Assembly (NCBI RefSeq): GCF_006439025.1
Contig: NZ_RCYZ01000001.1
Coordinates: forward strand, 682,001 to 746,000
Direction: 5' to 3'
Length of the DNA: 64,000 bases
From: Hymenobacter nivis
GTDB lineage: Bacteria; Bacteroidota; Bacteroidia; Cytophagales; Hymenobacteraceae
Shown here: positions 54,337-63,991 of the stretch, in pieces
How positions within the stretch are numbered: the stretch's first letter is position 1
Layout of the letters: every line of letters begins with the position of its first letter
Position numbers and translations under genes: made by a program
The notes under the pieces: model-generated
Told to the model about the DNA's origin: nothing
Seen by the model: only the letters and a program-made list of their open reading frames with translations
Databases searched by the model: none

Positions 54337-54412
54337 GTAGCGTGGACTCTGCGAGTCCGCGCGTGGGTTTTTTGGTATCGTTCAACGCGCGGACTCACAA
54401 AGTCCACGCTAC
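54337..54412. repeat. Palindromic repeat D (GTAGCGYGGACT family) between leuB and the attenuator
   Basis: Arms of about 27 bp with two differences; each arm is also a hairpin (54341-54361 and 54388-54408). It starts 2 nt after the leuB stop. Same family as repeat C. Confidence 0.85.
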
Positions 54413-54414
54413 AC

Positions 54415-55536
54415 TCAGATAATCGTGCTCACGCCCACCGCAATGTTGTGAGCGTTCCACTGCTGCTCGTTCGAGTCCGCAATCCAAAACGCCACGTAGC
54501 TACCCACTTGCTCCGTGGTGTAAGGCGCGGTTGGGTTCAGCTCCGGAGTCAAAATATTGTTGGTCAGGGCTTCATCTACCGCTTCGCGCACCAGCTCGGC
54601 TTCGGCCGTGAGGCCCAGGTGGTCGAGCAGCATGGCGGCCGAGAGGATGGCGGCCAGCGGGTTGGCAATGCCCTTGCCCTTGGCCTGGGGGTAGGAGCCG
54701 TGAATAGGCTCGAATACCGCCACTTCCGCGCCCACCGAAGCCGAGGGCAGCAGCCCCATCGAGCCGGCAATAACCGAAGCCTCGTCCGAAATAATGTCGC
54801 CGAACATGTTCTCAGTCAGCACCACGTCGAACTGCCGGGGGTTGGTAATAATCTGCATCGCGGCATTGTCCACGAACAGGTAATCAACCGTTACATCGGG
54901 ATAGTGCGAGGCAATTTCGCGCACCACTTCGCGCCATAAGCGCGAGGTTTCCAGCACGTTGGCCTTATCAACCAGCGTAAGGTGCTGCCGACGGCCGGCG
55001 GCAGCCTGAAATGCCAAGTGCGCGATGCGCTCAATTTCGGGGCGCGAGTAGGTGCAGTTATCATAGGCGGCGCCGTCGGCGGTGCGGCCCTTCTCGCCGA
55101 AGTAAATGCCGCCCGTCAGCTCCCGAAAAATCACCATGTCGGTGCCCTCGATGCGGTCCGATTTCAGCGGCGAGTGCTTCAGCAGCGCGTTATATGCCGT
55201 CACGGGTCGGATATTGGCAAACAAGCCCAGCTCCTTGCGCATCTTCAACAGGCCCTGCTCGGGGCGCACTTTGGCACTCGGGTCGTTGTCGTACTTGGGG
55301 TCGCCGATGGCGCCGAAGAGCACCGCATCGGAGGCGCGGCAAGCGGCCAGCGTTTCGTCGGGCAGCGGGTTGCCGGTGGCGTCGATGGCGCAGGCGCCTA
55401 CGAGGTGTGAGGTAAATTCAAAGCGGTGGCCGAAGCGTTCGGCTACGGCGTCGAGCACTTTCACGGCCTGCCGACAGACTTCCGGCCCGATGCCATCACC
55501 GGGCAGCAAAGCTATTTTCTTGGTTACCATGTCCAT
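54415..55536 (-). CDS. leuB: 3-isopropylmalate dehydrogenase
   Basis: LeuB (373 aa) oxidises and decarboxylates 3-isopropylmalate with NAD. Landmarks: [12 protein letters not shown] near the N-terminus, [26 protein letters not shown] and [23 protein letters not shown] (metal and NAD contacts), EPIHGSYP. Two ATGs are possible, 55536 and 55530; both overlap the leuD stop, so the genes are coupled. Last gene of leuACDB, followed by repeat D and the ilv attenuator. Confidence 0.96.
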   Translation of the reverse strand: MDMVTKKIALLPGDGIGPEVCRQAVKVLDAVAERFGHRFEFTSHLVGACAIDATGNPLPDETLAACRASDAVLFGAIGDPKYDNDPSAKVRPEQGLLKMRKELGLFANIRPVTAYNALLKHSPLKSDRIEGTDMVIFRELTGGIYFGEKGRTADGAAYDNCTYSRPEIERIAHLAFQAAAGRRQHLTLVDKANVLETSRLWREVVREIASHYPDVTVDYLFVDNAAMQIITNPRQFDVVLTENMFGDIISDEASVIAGSMGLLPSASVGAEVAVFEPIHGSYPQAKGKGIANPLAAILSAAMLLDHLGLTAEAELVREAVDEALTNNILTPELNPTAPYTTEQVGSYVAFWIADSNEQQWNAHNIAVGVSTII

Positions 55537-56120
55537 GCGCGTTGTTTTTCAAAGGCCTCAATGGCCGATTTTTGATTCACTAAAAAGTCGATGTCGTCGT
55601 AGCCGTTAATCAGGCACTCCTTTTTGTAGCCGTCGATGGCGAAGCTGAACGTCTCCCCCCAGGCCGGCACGGCCAGCGTCTGCGAAGGCAAATCGACCAC
55701 CAATTCCAACTGCGGATTCTCTTCGATAGCGGCCAGCAGACGGGCCAGCACCTCGTCGCTCACCTGCAAGGGTAGCAGGCCGGTATTCAGCGCATTACCC
55801 CGAAAAATATCGGCGAAGTAGCTCGAAATAACCGTCCGAAAACCAGCATCATACAATGCCCAGGCGGCGTGCTCGCGGCTGCTGCCGCAACCGAAGTTTT
55901 TGCCGGCTACGAGGATGGAACCAGTATAGCGCGCATCGTTCAGCACGAAGTCGGCTTTGGGCGAGCCGTCGGCGTTGTAGCGCCAGTCGCAAAACAGGTT
56001 TTCGCCGAAGCCCTCGCGCGTAGTAGCCTTCAGAAACCGGGCCGGGATAATCTGGTCGGTATCAATGTTTTCCAGCGGCAGCGGACGGCCGGTGGTGTGC
56101 AGGGTTTGAAATTTTTCCAT
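55524..56120 (-). CDS. leuD: 3-isopropylmalate dehydratase small subunit
   Basis: The swivel-domain subunit (198 aa) of isopropylmalate isomerase, paired with Leu[15 protein letters not shown] and the substrate-specificity segment [16 protein letters not shown] are seen, as well as [16 protein letters not shown]. Start and stop overlap with leuC (TAATG) and leuB. Confidence 0.95.
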   Translation of the reverse strand: MEKFQTLHTTGRPLPLENIDTDQIIPARFLKATTREGFGENLFCDWRYNADGSPKADFVLNDARYTGSILVAGKNFGCGSSREHAAWALYDAGFRTVISSYFADIFRGNALNTGLLPLQVSDEVLARLLAAIEENPQLELVVDLPSQTLAVPAWGETFSFAIDGYKKECLINGYDDIDFLVNQKSAIEAFEKQRAWTW

Positions 56121-57511
56121 TAGTTCAAATACTGCGTAATGTCTACGATGCGGCCCTGCACGGCCGTGATGGCGGCCACTAGCGGGCTCGCCAGCAGCGT
56201 GCGCGAGCCGGGCCCCTGGCGGCCTTCAAAGTTGCGGTTGGAGGTGGCCACGCAGTACTTGCCGGCCGGAATTTTGTCTTCGTTCATGGCCAGGCAGGCG
56301 CTGCAACCGGGCTCGCGCAGCTCGAAGCCAGCGGCGGCAAAAATCTTGTCGATACCCTCGGCAATGGCCTGTTGCTCAACCTGTTTAGAGCCGGGCACGA
56401 TGAAGGCGGCCACGTGGTCGGCCTTTTGCTTGCCTTGCACGTATGCTGCCACGGCGCGCAAGTCTTCGATGCGCGCATTAGTGCAGCTGCCAATGAACAC
56501 GTAGTCAATCTGCTTGCCGAGCAACGACTCGCCGCGCTCGAAGCCCATGTATTTCAGCGATTTGTCAAAACTCTCGGCCTCACTGGCGGGCACCTCGCTC
56601 GGCACGTGGCCGGTGAGCGGAATGCCCATGCCAGGGTTAGTGCCGTAGGTAATCATCGGCGTGATGTCGGCCGCCTGGTAGGTGTACTCGGTTTCAAACG
56701 TGGCGTCGGCATCCGAATACAACGTTTGCCAGTAAGCTACGGCGTCGTTCCAGGCCGCGCTTTTGGGGGCAAACGGCCGGCCCTCGACGTAGGCAAACGT
56801 GGTGGCATCGGGGGCGATGAGGCCGCCACGGGCCCCCATCTCGATGCTCATGTTGCAGATGGTCATGCGGCCTTCCATGCTGAGGCTACGCACCGCGCTG
56901 CCCGCGTACTCCACGAAATGGCCGGTGGCGCCACCCGTACCGAGCTGCGAGATAACGTAGAGAATCAAGTCCTTAGCCGTAACACCCGGCCGCAACTCGC
57001 CCTCTACCGAAATCCGCATCCGTTTGGGCCGGCTTAGTAGCAGGCACTGTGAGGCCATCACCTGCGCCACCTGGCTGGTGCCGATGCCGAAGGCCACCGC
57101 GCCAAACGCGCCGTGGGTGCTGGTGTGGCTGTCGCCGCACACCATAGTCAGGCCCGGCTGGGTTAACCCCAGCTCCGGCCCAATGATGTGCACGATGCCC
57201 TGGCGCGGGTGGCCAAGGCCGTATAATTCGATGCCGTATTTCTCGCAGTTCTCAGTCAGCTTCTCCACTTGCAAGCGTGAAAGCGGCTCCTGGATGGGCT
57301 GGTCTTGGTGCAGGGTGGGCACGTTGTGGTCAGCCGTAGCCAGAATTTGGCTGGGGCGAAACAGCGGCAGGTTGCGGGCCGCGATTTCATCGAAAGCCTG
57401 GGGGCTAGTGACCTCGTGAATCAGGTGGCGGTCGATGTACACCACGTCCAGCCCCTCAATGGAGCGGACGACGTGGGCATCCCAGATTTTATCGAATAAG
57501 GTACTAGGCAT
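56120..57511 (-). CDS. leuC: 3-isopropylmalate dehydratase large subunit
   Basis: Aconitase-type [4Fe-4S] subunit (463 aa) of isopropylmalate isomerase. The cluster cysteines lie in [16 protein letters not shown] and [15 protein letters not shown]; substrate residues lie in [15 protein letters not shown]. The final residues ITQYLN end in a stop that overlaps the leuD ATG by one base. leuA ends 12 nt upstream. Confidence 0.95.
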   Translation of the reverse strand: MPSTLFDKIWDAHVVRSIEGLDVVYIDRHLIHEVTSPQAFDEIAARNLPLFRPSQILATADHNVPTLHQDQPIQEPLSRLQVEKLTENCEKYGIELYGLGHPRQGIVHIIGPELGLTQPGLTMVCGDSHTSTHGAFGAVAFGIGTSQVAQVMASQCLLLSRPKRMRISVEGELRPGVTAKDLILYVISQLGTGGATGHFVEYAGSAVRSLSMEGRMTICNMSIEMGARGGLIAPDATTFAYVEGRPFAPKSAAWNDAVAYWQTLYSDADATFETEYTYQAADITPMITYGTNPGMGIPLTGHVPSEVPASEAESFDKSLKYMGFERGESLLGKQIDYVFIGSCTNARIEDLRAVAAYVQGKQKADHVAAFIVPGSKQVEQQAIAEGIDKIFAAAGFELREPGCSACLAMNEDKIPAGKYCVATSNRNFEGRQGPGSRTLLASPLVAAITAVQGRIVDITQYLN

Positions 57512-57523
57512 TACGGTGTTGAC

Positions 57524-58690
57524 TTAGTTAGCGGCCACGAGTTTTTCCTGCTCTACGAGGGCGTGCAGGTCCTCGTCGCCCACTTCGCGCTTGCGGTCGG
57601 CGAGCGTGAGGAAGCTGGCGTAGGCGGCGTTGAGGGCCGGGCGCTCGAAGTCGTAGCCCAGCTTTTGGAGGCGGTAGGCCAGGGCGGCGCGGCCCGAGCG
57701 GGCAGTGAGCACGATGCTGGAATCGACGACACCCACTTCTTTGGGGTCGATGATTTCGTAGGTTTCGCGGCACTTAATCACGCCGTCTTGGTGGATGCCG
57801 CTGCTGTGCGAGAAGGCGTTAGCCCCCACAATGGCCTTGTTGGCTTGCACGGGCATACTCATCAGGTGCGAGACCAGGGCCGAGGTTTCGGCCAGGCGGC
57901 GGGTTTGCACGTTGGTGCTGAGGCCGAGGTCGGGGTGCTGGCGCAGGATCATCACCACTTCCTCCAGGGCCGTGTTGCCGGCGCGCTCCCCTACTCCGTT
58001 GATGGTGCACTCGATTTGCCGGGCCCCGTTGGTGACGCCGGCGATGGAGTTGGCCGTGGCCAGGCCCAGGTCGTTGTGGCAGTGCGTGGAGAGGATGGCG
58101 CGCTCGATGCCGCGCACGTTCTCGTACAGGTACTTAATCTTGGCGCCGTACTCGTGGGGCAGGCAGTAGCCGGTGGTGTCGGGGATGTTAAGCACGGTGG
58201 CCCCGGCAGCAATTACGGCCTCGCAAACGCGGGCCAGAAACTCGTTGTCGGTGCGGCCGGCGTCCTCGGCGTAGAACTCGACGTCTTCCACGAAGCTCTT
58301 GGAAAGCTTGACAGCGGCCACAGCGCGGGCCAGCACGTCTTCTTGGGTAGTGCGCAGCTTCTGGAAAATGTGCAGGTCGGAGGTGCCGATGCCGGTGTGG
58401 ATGCGCGGACGCCGGGCCCCACGCAGGGCCTCAGCGGCCACGCGGATGTCGTTTTCAACGGCGCGGGTGAGGCCGCAGACGGTTGCTTCTTTGGTTTGGG
58501 CTGCGATGGCGGCCACGGCGGCAAAGTCGCCGGGGCTCGACACGGGGAAGCCGGCCTCAATCACGTCGACGCCCAGGGCTTCGAGCTGGCGGGCGATGAC
58601 GAGCTTCTCGGCTTGGTTTAGCTTGCAGCCCGGCACCTGTTCGCCGTCGCGGAGCGTGGTATCGAATATTTGGATTTTTTGGACCGACAT
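57524..58690 (-). CDS. leuA: 2-isopropylmalate synthase (short form)
   Basis: LeuA (388 aa) condenses 2-oxoisovalerate with acetyl-CoA, the first committed leucine step. The DRE-TIM barrel is seen in [15 protein letters not shown], the metal-binding [12 protein letters not shown], and [15 protein letters not shown] (signature 2); [11 protein letters not shown] lies near the end. It lacks the C-terminal LeuA dimer regulatory domain present in the 520-aa enteric enzyme, as is common in Bacteroidota, so leucine feedback at the protein level may be absent. First gene of the leu operon. Confidence 0.93.
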   Translation of the reverse strand: MSVQKIQIFDTTLRDGEQVPGCKLNQAEKLVIARQLEALGVDVIEAGFPVSSPGDFAAVAAIAAQTKEATVCGLTRAVENDIRVAAEALRGARRPRIHTGIGTSDLHIFQKLRTTQEDVLARAVAAVKLSKSFVEDVEFYAEDAGRTDNEFLARVCEAVIAAGATVLNIPDTTGYCLPHEYGAKIKYLYENVRGIERAILSTHCHNDLGLATANSIAGVTNGARQIECTINGVGERAGNTALEEVVMILRQHPDLGLSTNVQTRRLAETSALVSHLMSMPVQANKAIVGANAFSHSSGIHQDGVIKCRETYEIIDPKEVGVVDSSIVLTARSGRAALAYRLQKLGYDFERPALNAAYASFLTLADRKREVGDEDLHALVEQEKLVAAN

Positions 58691-58858
58691 AGTGTGGCTG
58701 CTCCTGCGGGAGCACTATACAAAGTGGATATTGCACTGCAAGTACCGTTGTTAGGCACGCCGCCGAAAATTATTTTCTAGGCGTTGTACTATTTCCAATC
58801 GTTCGCTCTTTTGGTTTAATTAATTGTTATTAAAGCGGTTAACCCAACCGTTGCTACA
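58691..58858. other. Divergent intergenic region between leuA and the helical-repeat gene
   Basis: A 168-nt AT-rich gap. It has a small hairpin (TGCTCC/GGAGCA, 58699-58713) just before leuA. I looked for a leader peptide for leuA as well and found no ATG-started frame, so leuA is not controlled by its own attenuator here. Confidence 0.5.
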
Positions 58859-60403
58859 ATGCCCAATAAGCCCACCGACCCAGTTTTTCAGCTCATCAAG
58901 TCGCTCACACGCTCCGAAAAGCGGCATTTCCGACTGTTTACCGACCGGCCGGGGGCCGGCGAGGGCCTAAAATTCCTCCAACTTTTTGACGCCCTCGACG
59001 CGCTGGACGGCTACGACGAGGACCGCATTGTGGCGCAGGTGCCGGCCCTGAAGCGAGCCCAGCTGGCCAACCTTAAGGCCAACCTGTACAAGCAGCTGCT
59101 GAGCAGCCTGCGCGTGTACCACGCCGGCCAGAACCCCGATATTCAGCTGCACGAGCAGCTGGACTACGCCCGCGTGCTGTATAACAAGGGCTTTTATCAG
59201 CAGAGCCTGCGGATGCTGGAGAAAACCAAGGTAGCTGCCCAGCAAGCCGAGCTGCCGCACGTAGCGCTGCTGGCCATTGATTTTGAGAAGCTTATCGAGT
59301 CGCAGTATATCACACGCAGCCTGAAGGACCGGGCCGAAACGCTGGCCACCGAGGCCTTGGACACCGTGACGCACCTGGCCCGGATGCACACGCTGTCCAA
59401 CGCGGCGTTGCGGCTGTACGGCTTCTACCTCAAGGCGGGGCACGCCCGCAACCAAGCAGACCACGAGCGGATTACGGCGTTTTTTGAAGCCAACATGCCG
59501 GCGGCAGTGGGGCCTGACAGCACGTTTTTCGAGAAGCTCTACTTTTACCAGGCCCACGTGTGGTACCACACCCTGAACCAGGATTTTAAGGCCTGCTACC
59601 GCTACGCCCAGAAGTGGGTAGATTTGTTTGAGGGGGCCCCACACCTGAAGGATACGCAGGCTATGCTGTATATAAAGGGGCTGCATAACCTGCTGGCTAC
59701 GCTCTTCAACCTCCAGTACTACAGCAAGTTCATGGCGGTGCTGCAGCAGTTGGAGGACTTTGCGGCCAACCAGACGCGGCGGGCCAGCCCCAACACCGAG
59801 GCGCTGCTGTTCCAGTACATCTACACCAACCGCATCAACGCCTACTTCCTGGAGGCGCGCTTTACCGAGGGGCTGGCCATTGTGCCGGAGCTGCTGGAAA
59901 ACCTGGTGCTGTACCGCTCACAGCTCGATCTGCACCGCACGCTGGTCTTTTACTACAAAATTGCCAGCCTGTACTTCGGCAGCGGGCAGTTCCGCAAGGC
60001 CATCGAATACCTGAACCTGATTATCGACCAGAAGGACCTGAGCCTGCGCGAGGATTTGCAGTGCTTTGCGCGCATCCTCAACTTGGTGGCGCACTACGAG
60101 GCCGGCGACGACGCCAGCCTGGAGTACCAGGTGCGGTCGGTGTACCACTTCCTAGGCAAGATGGACGACCAGCAGCCGATGCAAGTCGAGATTTTCCGGT
60201 TTTTGCGGCGGGTGGGCAATTTTGCGCCCAGCCGGCTCAAGGAGGAGTTTATTAAGCTAAAAGACAAGCTCGTGGCCATCTATGCCAACCCGTACGACCG
60301 GCGGCCTTTCCTGTATTTCGACCTGATTTCGTGGCTGGAGAGCAAGATTGCGGGCGTGCCGGTGCAGGACGTGATGCGGCGCAAGTTCGCCAAGCTGCGC
60401 TAG
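58859..60403 (+). CDS. Helical-repeat (TPR-like) protein of unknown function
   Basis: A 514-aa soluble protein made almost entirely of amphipathic helices in tetratricopeptide-like pairs, such as LDYARVLYNKGFYQQSLRML and GSGQFRKAIEYLNLIIDQKD. The N-terminus reads DPVFQLIKSLTRSEKRHFRLF, an opening that recurs in a Bacteroidota family of unknown role. No signal peptide or enzyme motif. A G-rich stretch with quadruplex potential follows the stop. Confidence 0.75.
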   Translation: MPNKPTDPVFQLIKSLTRSEKRHFRLFTDRPGAGEGLKFLQLFDALDALDGYDEDRIVAQVPALKRAQLANLKANLYKQLLSSLRVYHAGQNPDIQLHEQLDYARVLYNKGFYQQSLRMLEKTKVAAQQAELPHVALLAIDFEKLIESQYITRSLKDRAETLATEALDTVTHLARMHTLSNAALRLYGFYLKAGHARNQADHERITAFFEANMPAAVGPDSTFFEKLYFYQAHVWYHTLNQDFKACYRYAQKWVDLFEGAPHLKDTQAMLYIKGLHNLLATLFNLQYYSKFMAVLQQLEDFAANQTRRASPNTEALLFQYIYTNRINAYFLEARFTEGLAIVPELLENLVLYRSQLDLHRTLVFYYKIASLYFGSGQFRKAIEYLNLIIDQKDLSLREDLQCFARILNLVAHYEAGDDASLEYQVRSVYHFLGKMDDQQPMQVEIFRFLRRVGNFAPSRLKEEFIKLKDKLVAIYANPYDRRPFLYFDLISWLESKIAGVPVQDVMRRKFAKLR

Positions 60404-60422
60404 GGCCCCGGGCGGCTTTGGC

Positions 60423-60447
60423 GGGGTTGGGCGGGGTTTTGCGGGGG
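60423..60447 (+). other. G-quadruplex-type motif
   Basis: Four G-runs of 4, 3, 4 and 5 with loops TT, C and TTTTGC, 20 nt after the stop of the helical-repeat gene and on the mRNA strand. Two further GGGG runs follow at 60456 and 60464. The rest of the 217-nt gap to 60620 has no gene. Confidence 0.6.
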
Positions 60448-60620
60448 CCCGTCGAGGGGATGGCGGGGTTGGTCTAGGCGGCGGGAAAAGTGGGCGATGT
60501 GGATTCAGGTTTGCAAAGGGTAGGGTACGAACGGCTTGCTCCGGTCTTCGCCAATCGGGCGGATAGCAAGCCCCGCCAATGCTCCCCTTCCCAACCCACC
60601 TTTCCCCCTCCCCCACTCCG

Positions 60621-61031
60621 ATGAAAACCTCCTTTTTCTCCGCCTTCGCCGCCATTGCCTTGCTCGCCAGCACCAGCGCTTTTGCCGCCCCCGCTCCCGC
60701 CGCTAACCACGACCGCGACGACCGCCGCCCGGCCCAGGGCCCCGGCAACCGCTACGACGACCGCAACAGCAAGGACTTCAACTACGGCTACGACCGCAAG
60801 CACCGCGTGACGCCCCAGGAACGCGCCCGCTGGGAAGCTGCCCACCGCAACGACCGTCGTGACGACCACCGCGATGACCACCGGGGCCCCGCCGTGGCCG
60901 TGGTAGCGCCCTCGCAGCAAGCCCGCTGGGAAGCCGAGCGCCGCAACAACTACGGCTACGCCAAGAACCACCGCGTGACCGACCAGGAGCGCGCCCGCTG
61001 GGACGCCGCCCACCGCTACGACCACCGTTAA
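60621..61031 (+). CDS. Small secreted protein with two internal repeats
   Basis: A 136-aa exported protein; signal peptide MKTSFFSAFAAIALLASTSAFA. The mature part is very rich in Arg, Asp and His. Two copies of a 26-residue unit are present, NYGYDRKHRVTPQERARWEA near the middle and NYGYAKNHRVTDQERARWDA at the end. ATG 60621 gives the signal peptide; the frame opens at 60579. Function unknown; charged repeats of this sort may bind metals or acidic polymers. Confidence 0.72.
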   Translation: MKTSFFSAFAAIALLASTSAFAAPAPAANHDRDDRRPAQGPGNRYDDRNSKDFNYGYDRKHRVTPQERARWEAAHRNDRRDDHRDDHRGPAVAVVAPSQQARWEAERRNNYGYAKNHRVTDQERARWDAAHRYDHR

Positions 61032-61115
61032 GCTTTGGGGCCCCCGGCCAATCCAACCCGCCGGGGGCCCTATTTTCTCTGTTTCTCCCCCAATTTATTT
61101 ATAGTTAAAACCACC

Positions 61116-61583
61116 ATGAAAAAGTACATGTTTCCGCTGCTGGCCGCTTTCGCACTCACCATCGGCGCCGCCAGTGCCCAAACCACCCCGCCGGCCGGCG
61201 GCCGCCCCTCGCCCGAGCAAATGGCCGCTCGCCAGTCGGAGCGCATGACCCAAGAGCTGGGCCTGAGCGCCGACCAAACCAACAAGGTGCAGCAGATTAT
61301 GGCCGCCCGCGACCAGGAAATGCAGGCCATGCGCGGCCAAATGCAGGGCGGCACCGCCACCCGCGAGCAAATGCGCGACCAGATGATGGCCGGCCGCACC
61401 AAGTACGATGCCCAGTTCAAGACCGTGCTCACGCCCGACCAGTACACCAAGTACACTGCCATGCAGGCCGAACGGATGCAGCGCGGCCGCGGCGGCCGCG
61501 GCATGGGGCCCCGCCGCGACAGCACCGACACCAAAGGCAAGGTGAAAATCAAAAAAGACAAGCTGAAGGTGAAAGCCGAGTAG
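61116..61583 (+). CDS. Small secreted Spy/CpxP-like helical protein
   Basis: A 155-aa protein with a signal peptide (MKKYMFPLLAAFALTIGAAS). The mature part is a Met/Gln-rich helical region: TQELGLSADQTNKVQQIMAA and LTPDQYTKYTAMQAERMQ, the repeated LTxxQ pattern of Spy/CpxP-type periplasmic chaperones. The C-terminal part is basic (GRGGRGMGPRRD, then KVKIKKDKLKVK). A periplasmic chaperone or stress role is likely. ATG 61116. Confidence 0.78.
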   Translation: MKKYMFPLLAAFALTIGAASAQTTPPAGGRPSPEQMAARQSERMTQELGLSADQTNKVQQIMAARDQEMQAMRGQMQGGTATREQMRDQMMAGRTKYDAQFKTVLTPDQYTKYTAMQAERMQRGRGGRGMGPRRDSTDTKGKVKIKKDKLKVKAE

Positions 61584-61604
61584 CTTTTAGCCAACCATTG
61601 CCAC

Positions 61605-61645
61605 TAAAAAAAGCGTCCCTGCTACGTAGCAGGGGCGCTTTTTTG
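61605..61645. terminator. Terminator after the Spy-like gene
   Basis: Long stem of about 18 bp around GCTACGTAGC, with A-run and T-run flanks and one G-U pair; convergent with the MFS gene. Confidence 0.88.
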
Positions 61646-61663
61646 CAGCTATTTAGCAACGTC

Positions 61664-63049
61664 TTAAGCCGCGGCGGGCTGCGCGGGGCCCGACGATTCG
61701 GCTTGGTCACGGGTTTCGGGCATCATCACCCAAAAGAAGGCCAGGCCCACGGCCGCGATGGCAGCCAGGGTGAGGAAGGTGAAGTTGTCGCCGCGGCTTT
61801 TGGCCAGGTAGCCGGCCACCGAGTTGCTGAGGAAGGCGCCCAGGCCCTGGGCCGTGGCAATGGCGCCCTGCGCGGCGTTGAAGCGGCCGGTGCCCTTGGT
61901 GAGGTCGGCGATGATGAGCACGCCCACCACCCCAAAAATGCCCGCCCCCAGGCCGTCCATGCACTGCACGGCGATGAGCGCGGCCGGCGCGTGGCTCACG
62001 GTGTAGAGTATGCCGCGGGCCGTCAGAGCCCCAAACGCAAAGAGAAACAGCGGCTTGCGGCCCAGCTTGCCGGCCAGCTTGCCGCTCGCGGCGGCCACCA
62101 CCATGAACACCAACTGCGAGGCCAGCATGTAGCCCGAGGTGTAGAGCACCGCTTGCTTGGCACCCACGCCCCGGGCCAGCAGCTGCGTGACGAGGGGCAC
62201 CATGGCGGCGTTGGCGAAGTGAAAGATGACCGCCGACACCAGAAAAATCAGTACGGGCTTCTGCGTCAGCAAGTCGCGGAAGCCGGCCAGCACATCCTGC
62301 ACGCCGTCCCACACGCTACCCTTGGGGGCCCCGGCGGCTGCTTGGGCATCGTCGTTTTTAGCGTCCGCGCCGGCACCTTTTGGGTCGGCGCCGCGGGCCA
62401 GGTCGAAGTCGATGTCGTCGTTGTTGATGCGCAGCACGCACAGCACGGCACCCGCGCACAGGGCCCCCACGAGGTAAAACATCCAGCGCAGGTTGAAGTA
62501 GTAGCCCACCGCGCCCAGGGCCAGAGCGGCAAACATGTTGCCGGCCGCGTTGAAGGCCTGGTTGGTGCCCTGCGTCTGGTCGAAGCGCTGGCGACCAACG
62601 AGGCCCAGGGCAATGGCGGCCAGGCACGGCGGAAACACCGCGCCCGCCACGCCAATCAGCGCCTGCCCGCCCATCACCACGGGCCGGGTGGTGAAAAAAG
62701 CGGTGGCCAGCACGGCCATGGCAATCAGCGCAATACCGATCAGCAGCAAGTTGCGCTTCTGGCGCAGGCGGTCGATGAGGGCCCCGGCGGGGGTTTGGGC
62801 CAGCACCTGGGCGATGTTGCCCGCGGCCAGGGCCGAGCCGATTTGGGCGGGGCCCCAGCCCGCGCTCGATTGCAGAAACAGCGCCATGTAGGGCCCCATG
62901 CCGTTTTGCACGTCGGCAATGAAGAAGTTGAGCACCCGCAGCGCCCGGATGCTGCCGCCCTTGGGGTCGTCGGCGAGGTCGGGCGCGGCGTTTTCGGCGG
63001 GAGCTGTCTCAGCGGCGGCGGGGGCCGCCAGATTTTCGGGGGGAGGCAT
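61664..63049 (-). CDS. MFS transporter
   Basis: A 461-aa major facilitator with twelve predicted membrane helices and a soluble loop in the middle (FDLARGADPKGAGADAK). Helix 2-3 loop AGALIDRLRQKRNLL and helix 8-9 loop GKLAGKLGRKPLFL fit the MFS pattern; GMGPYMALFLQSSAGWGPAQIG resembles the drug/arabinose-efflux type group. The substrate is unknown. ATG 63049; the frame to 63112 overlaps a region with no homology. Confidence 0.88.
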   Translation of the reverse strand: MPPPENLAAPAAAETAPAENAAPDLADDPKGGSIRALRVLNFFIADVQNGMGPYMALFLQSSAGWGPAQIGSALAAGNIAQVLAQTPAGALIDRLRQKRNLLLIGIALIAMAVLATAFFTTRPVVMGGQALIGVAGAVFPPCLAAIALGLVGRQRFDQTQGTNQAFNAAGNMFAALALGAVGYYFNLRWMFYLVGALCAGAVLCVLRINNDDIDFDLARGADPKGAGADAKNDDAQAAAGAPKGSVWDGVQDVLAGFRDLLTQKPVLIFLVSAVIFHFANAAMVPLVTQLLARGVGAKQAVLYTSGYMLASQLVFMVVAAASGKLAGKLGRKPLFLFAFGALTARGILYTVSHAPAALIAVQCMDGLGAGIFGVVGVLIIADLTKGTGRFNAAQGAIATAQGLGAFLSNSVAGYLAKSRGDNFTFLTLAAIAAVGLAFFWVMMPETRDQAESSGPAQPAAA

Positions 63050-63152
63050 AGGGGTGGGCCAGCGGGTTGGGTGGGAAGCCAGGGGCTTGAGATTGACGAA
63101 TTGCCCGTGCATACGGCCGTGCTTTAACTACGGCTGATGGCGTGCAGCAAAA

Positions 63153-63187
63153 GGCCATTCCGCCGCCGAAAAGCACGCAGAATGGCC
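63153..63187 (-). terminator. Weak hairpin after the two-repeat protein gene
   Basis: An 8-bp stem (GGCCATTC with GAATGGCC) with a 19-nt loop, followed by TTTTG on the minus strand. Confidence 0.4.
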
Positions 63188-63232
63188 CGTTGCGAAGAAA
63201 AAAGATGGCGCCACCGGCGGCAGCGCCGAAGC

Positions 63233-63940
63233 TTAGCGCACCAGGAACGACTCGCCGGCCACCGTCAGCAGTTCGAGCTGCAGGGGCGCGGGGGCCCCGG
63301 GGGAACGCACCTCGCCGGGGCGGTCGGCGCGGCGCACGGCGCTGGCCTGCACGGCCGTGCCTACCACCAAGTAATCAGCCAATTGCTGGCCCAGGTGCGG
63401 CGGGAAGCGCAGTTCAGCGGCTTCGCCTTCGAGGCGCACGGCGCGCAGGTGGCCTTTGGGGTCGAGCAGCAGCTCAGTTACCAGGCCGTGCAGTGACACG
63501 GCATCGGCGGGGGCCCCGGCGGGCTGGGGGCGCAGGGTGCGGCCATCGGCATCGAGGCTGGCCAGGTGCAGGTGCTCGTCGCCCTTGGGCGTGGTGTGCG
63601 GGAAGGCCAGCACCTGCACCGCTTGGCCGGGCTGCGCAGCAGCGTGCAGCGCCTCGCCGAAGTGGGGTGGGAATTTCACGGCGCGGGGGCCCTCGGCGGT
63701 GGCCAGCTCGAAGCGGTCGTACACGCCGTCGGGGTTGGCCCCGTAGGTGCCTACGGTGCCGGCATAGGTGTGCAGCGGGTGCAGCTTCGGCTTGGGTTTT
63801 TCGGCCTTGGGGTCGGGCTTTTTGGACTTGTCGTCCTGCCCGGGCTTTTTGGGCTTGTCGTGGCCAGGCTTGGCGGGGCCCTCGGCGTTGGCGGCGGGCT
63901 TGGCGGGTTTTATAGCGGGGTTTTGGATTTCAGTAGACAT
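63233..63940 (-). CDS. Protein with two copies of an unknown domain and a Lys/Pro-rich N-terminus
   Basis: A 235-aa protein. Residues 1-55 are Lys/Pro/Ala-rich and disordered. Two similar modules follow: TYAGTVGTYGANPDGVYDRF with VKFPPHFGEAL (about 60-115), and SLHGLVTELLLDPKGHLRAV with LRFPPHLGQQL (about 145-200). Both share a small-Gly beta pattern and FPPHxG. Not recognised otherwise. A hairpin with T7 ends exactly at the ATG. Confidence 0.65.
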   Translation of the reverse strand: MSTEIQNPAIKPAKPAANAEGPAKPGHDKPKKPGQDDKSKKPDPKAEKPKPKLHPLHTYAGTVGTYGANPDGVYDRFELATAEGPRAVKFPPHFGEALHAAAQPGQAVQVLAFPHTTPKGDEHLHLASLDADGRTLRPQPAGAPADAVSLHGLVTELLLDPKGHLRAVRLEGEAAELRFPPHLGQQLADYLVVGTAVQASAVRRADRPGEVRSPGAPAPLQLELLTVAGESFLVR

Positions 63941-63947
63941 AAAAAAA

Positions 63948-63991
63948 GGAGGTTTGCAACGCAGTAAAAACTTACTGTGCTGCAAACCTCC
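63948..63991 (-). terminator. Hairpin with T-run ending at a start codon
   Basis: 20-bp arms (63948-63967 with 63972-63991, two mismatches), followed on the minus strand by TTTTTTT and then directly the ATG at 63940. Confidence 0.7.

Noticed and set aside
58691..58858. A second attenuator upstream of leuA
   Set aside because: No ATG-started leader frame and no terminator with U-tract; only a small hairpin.
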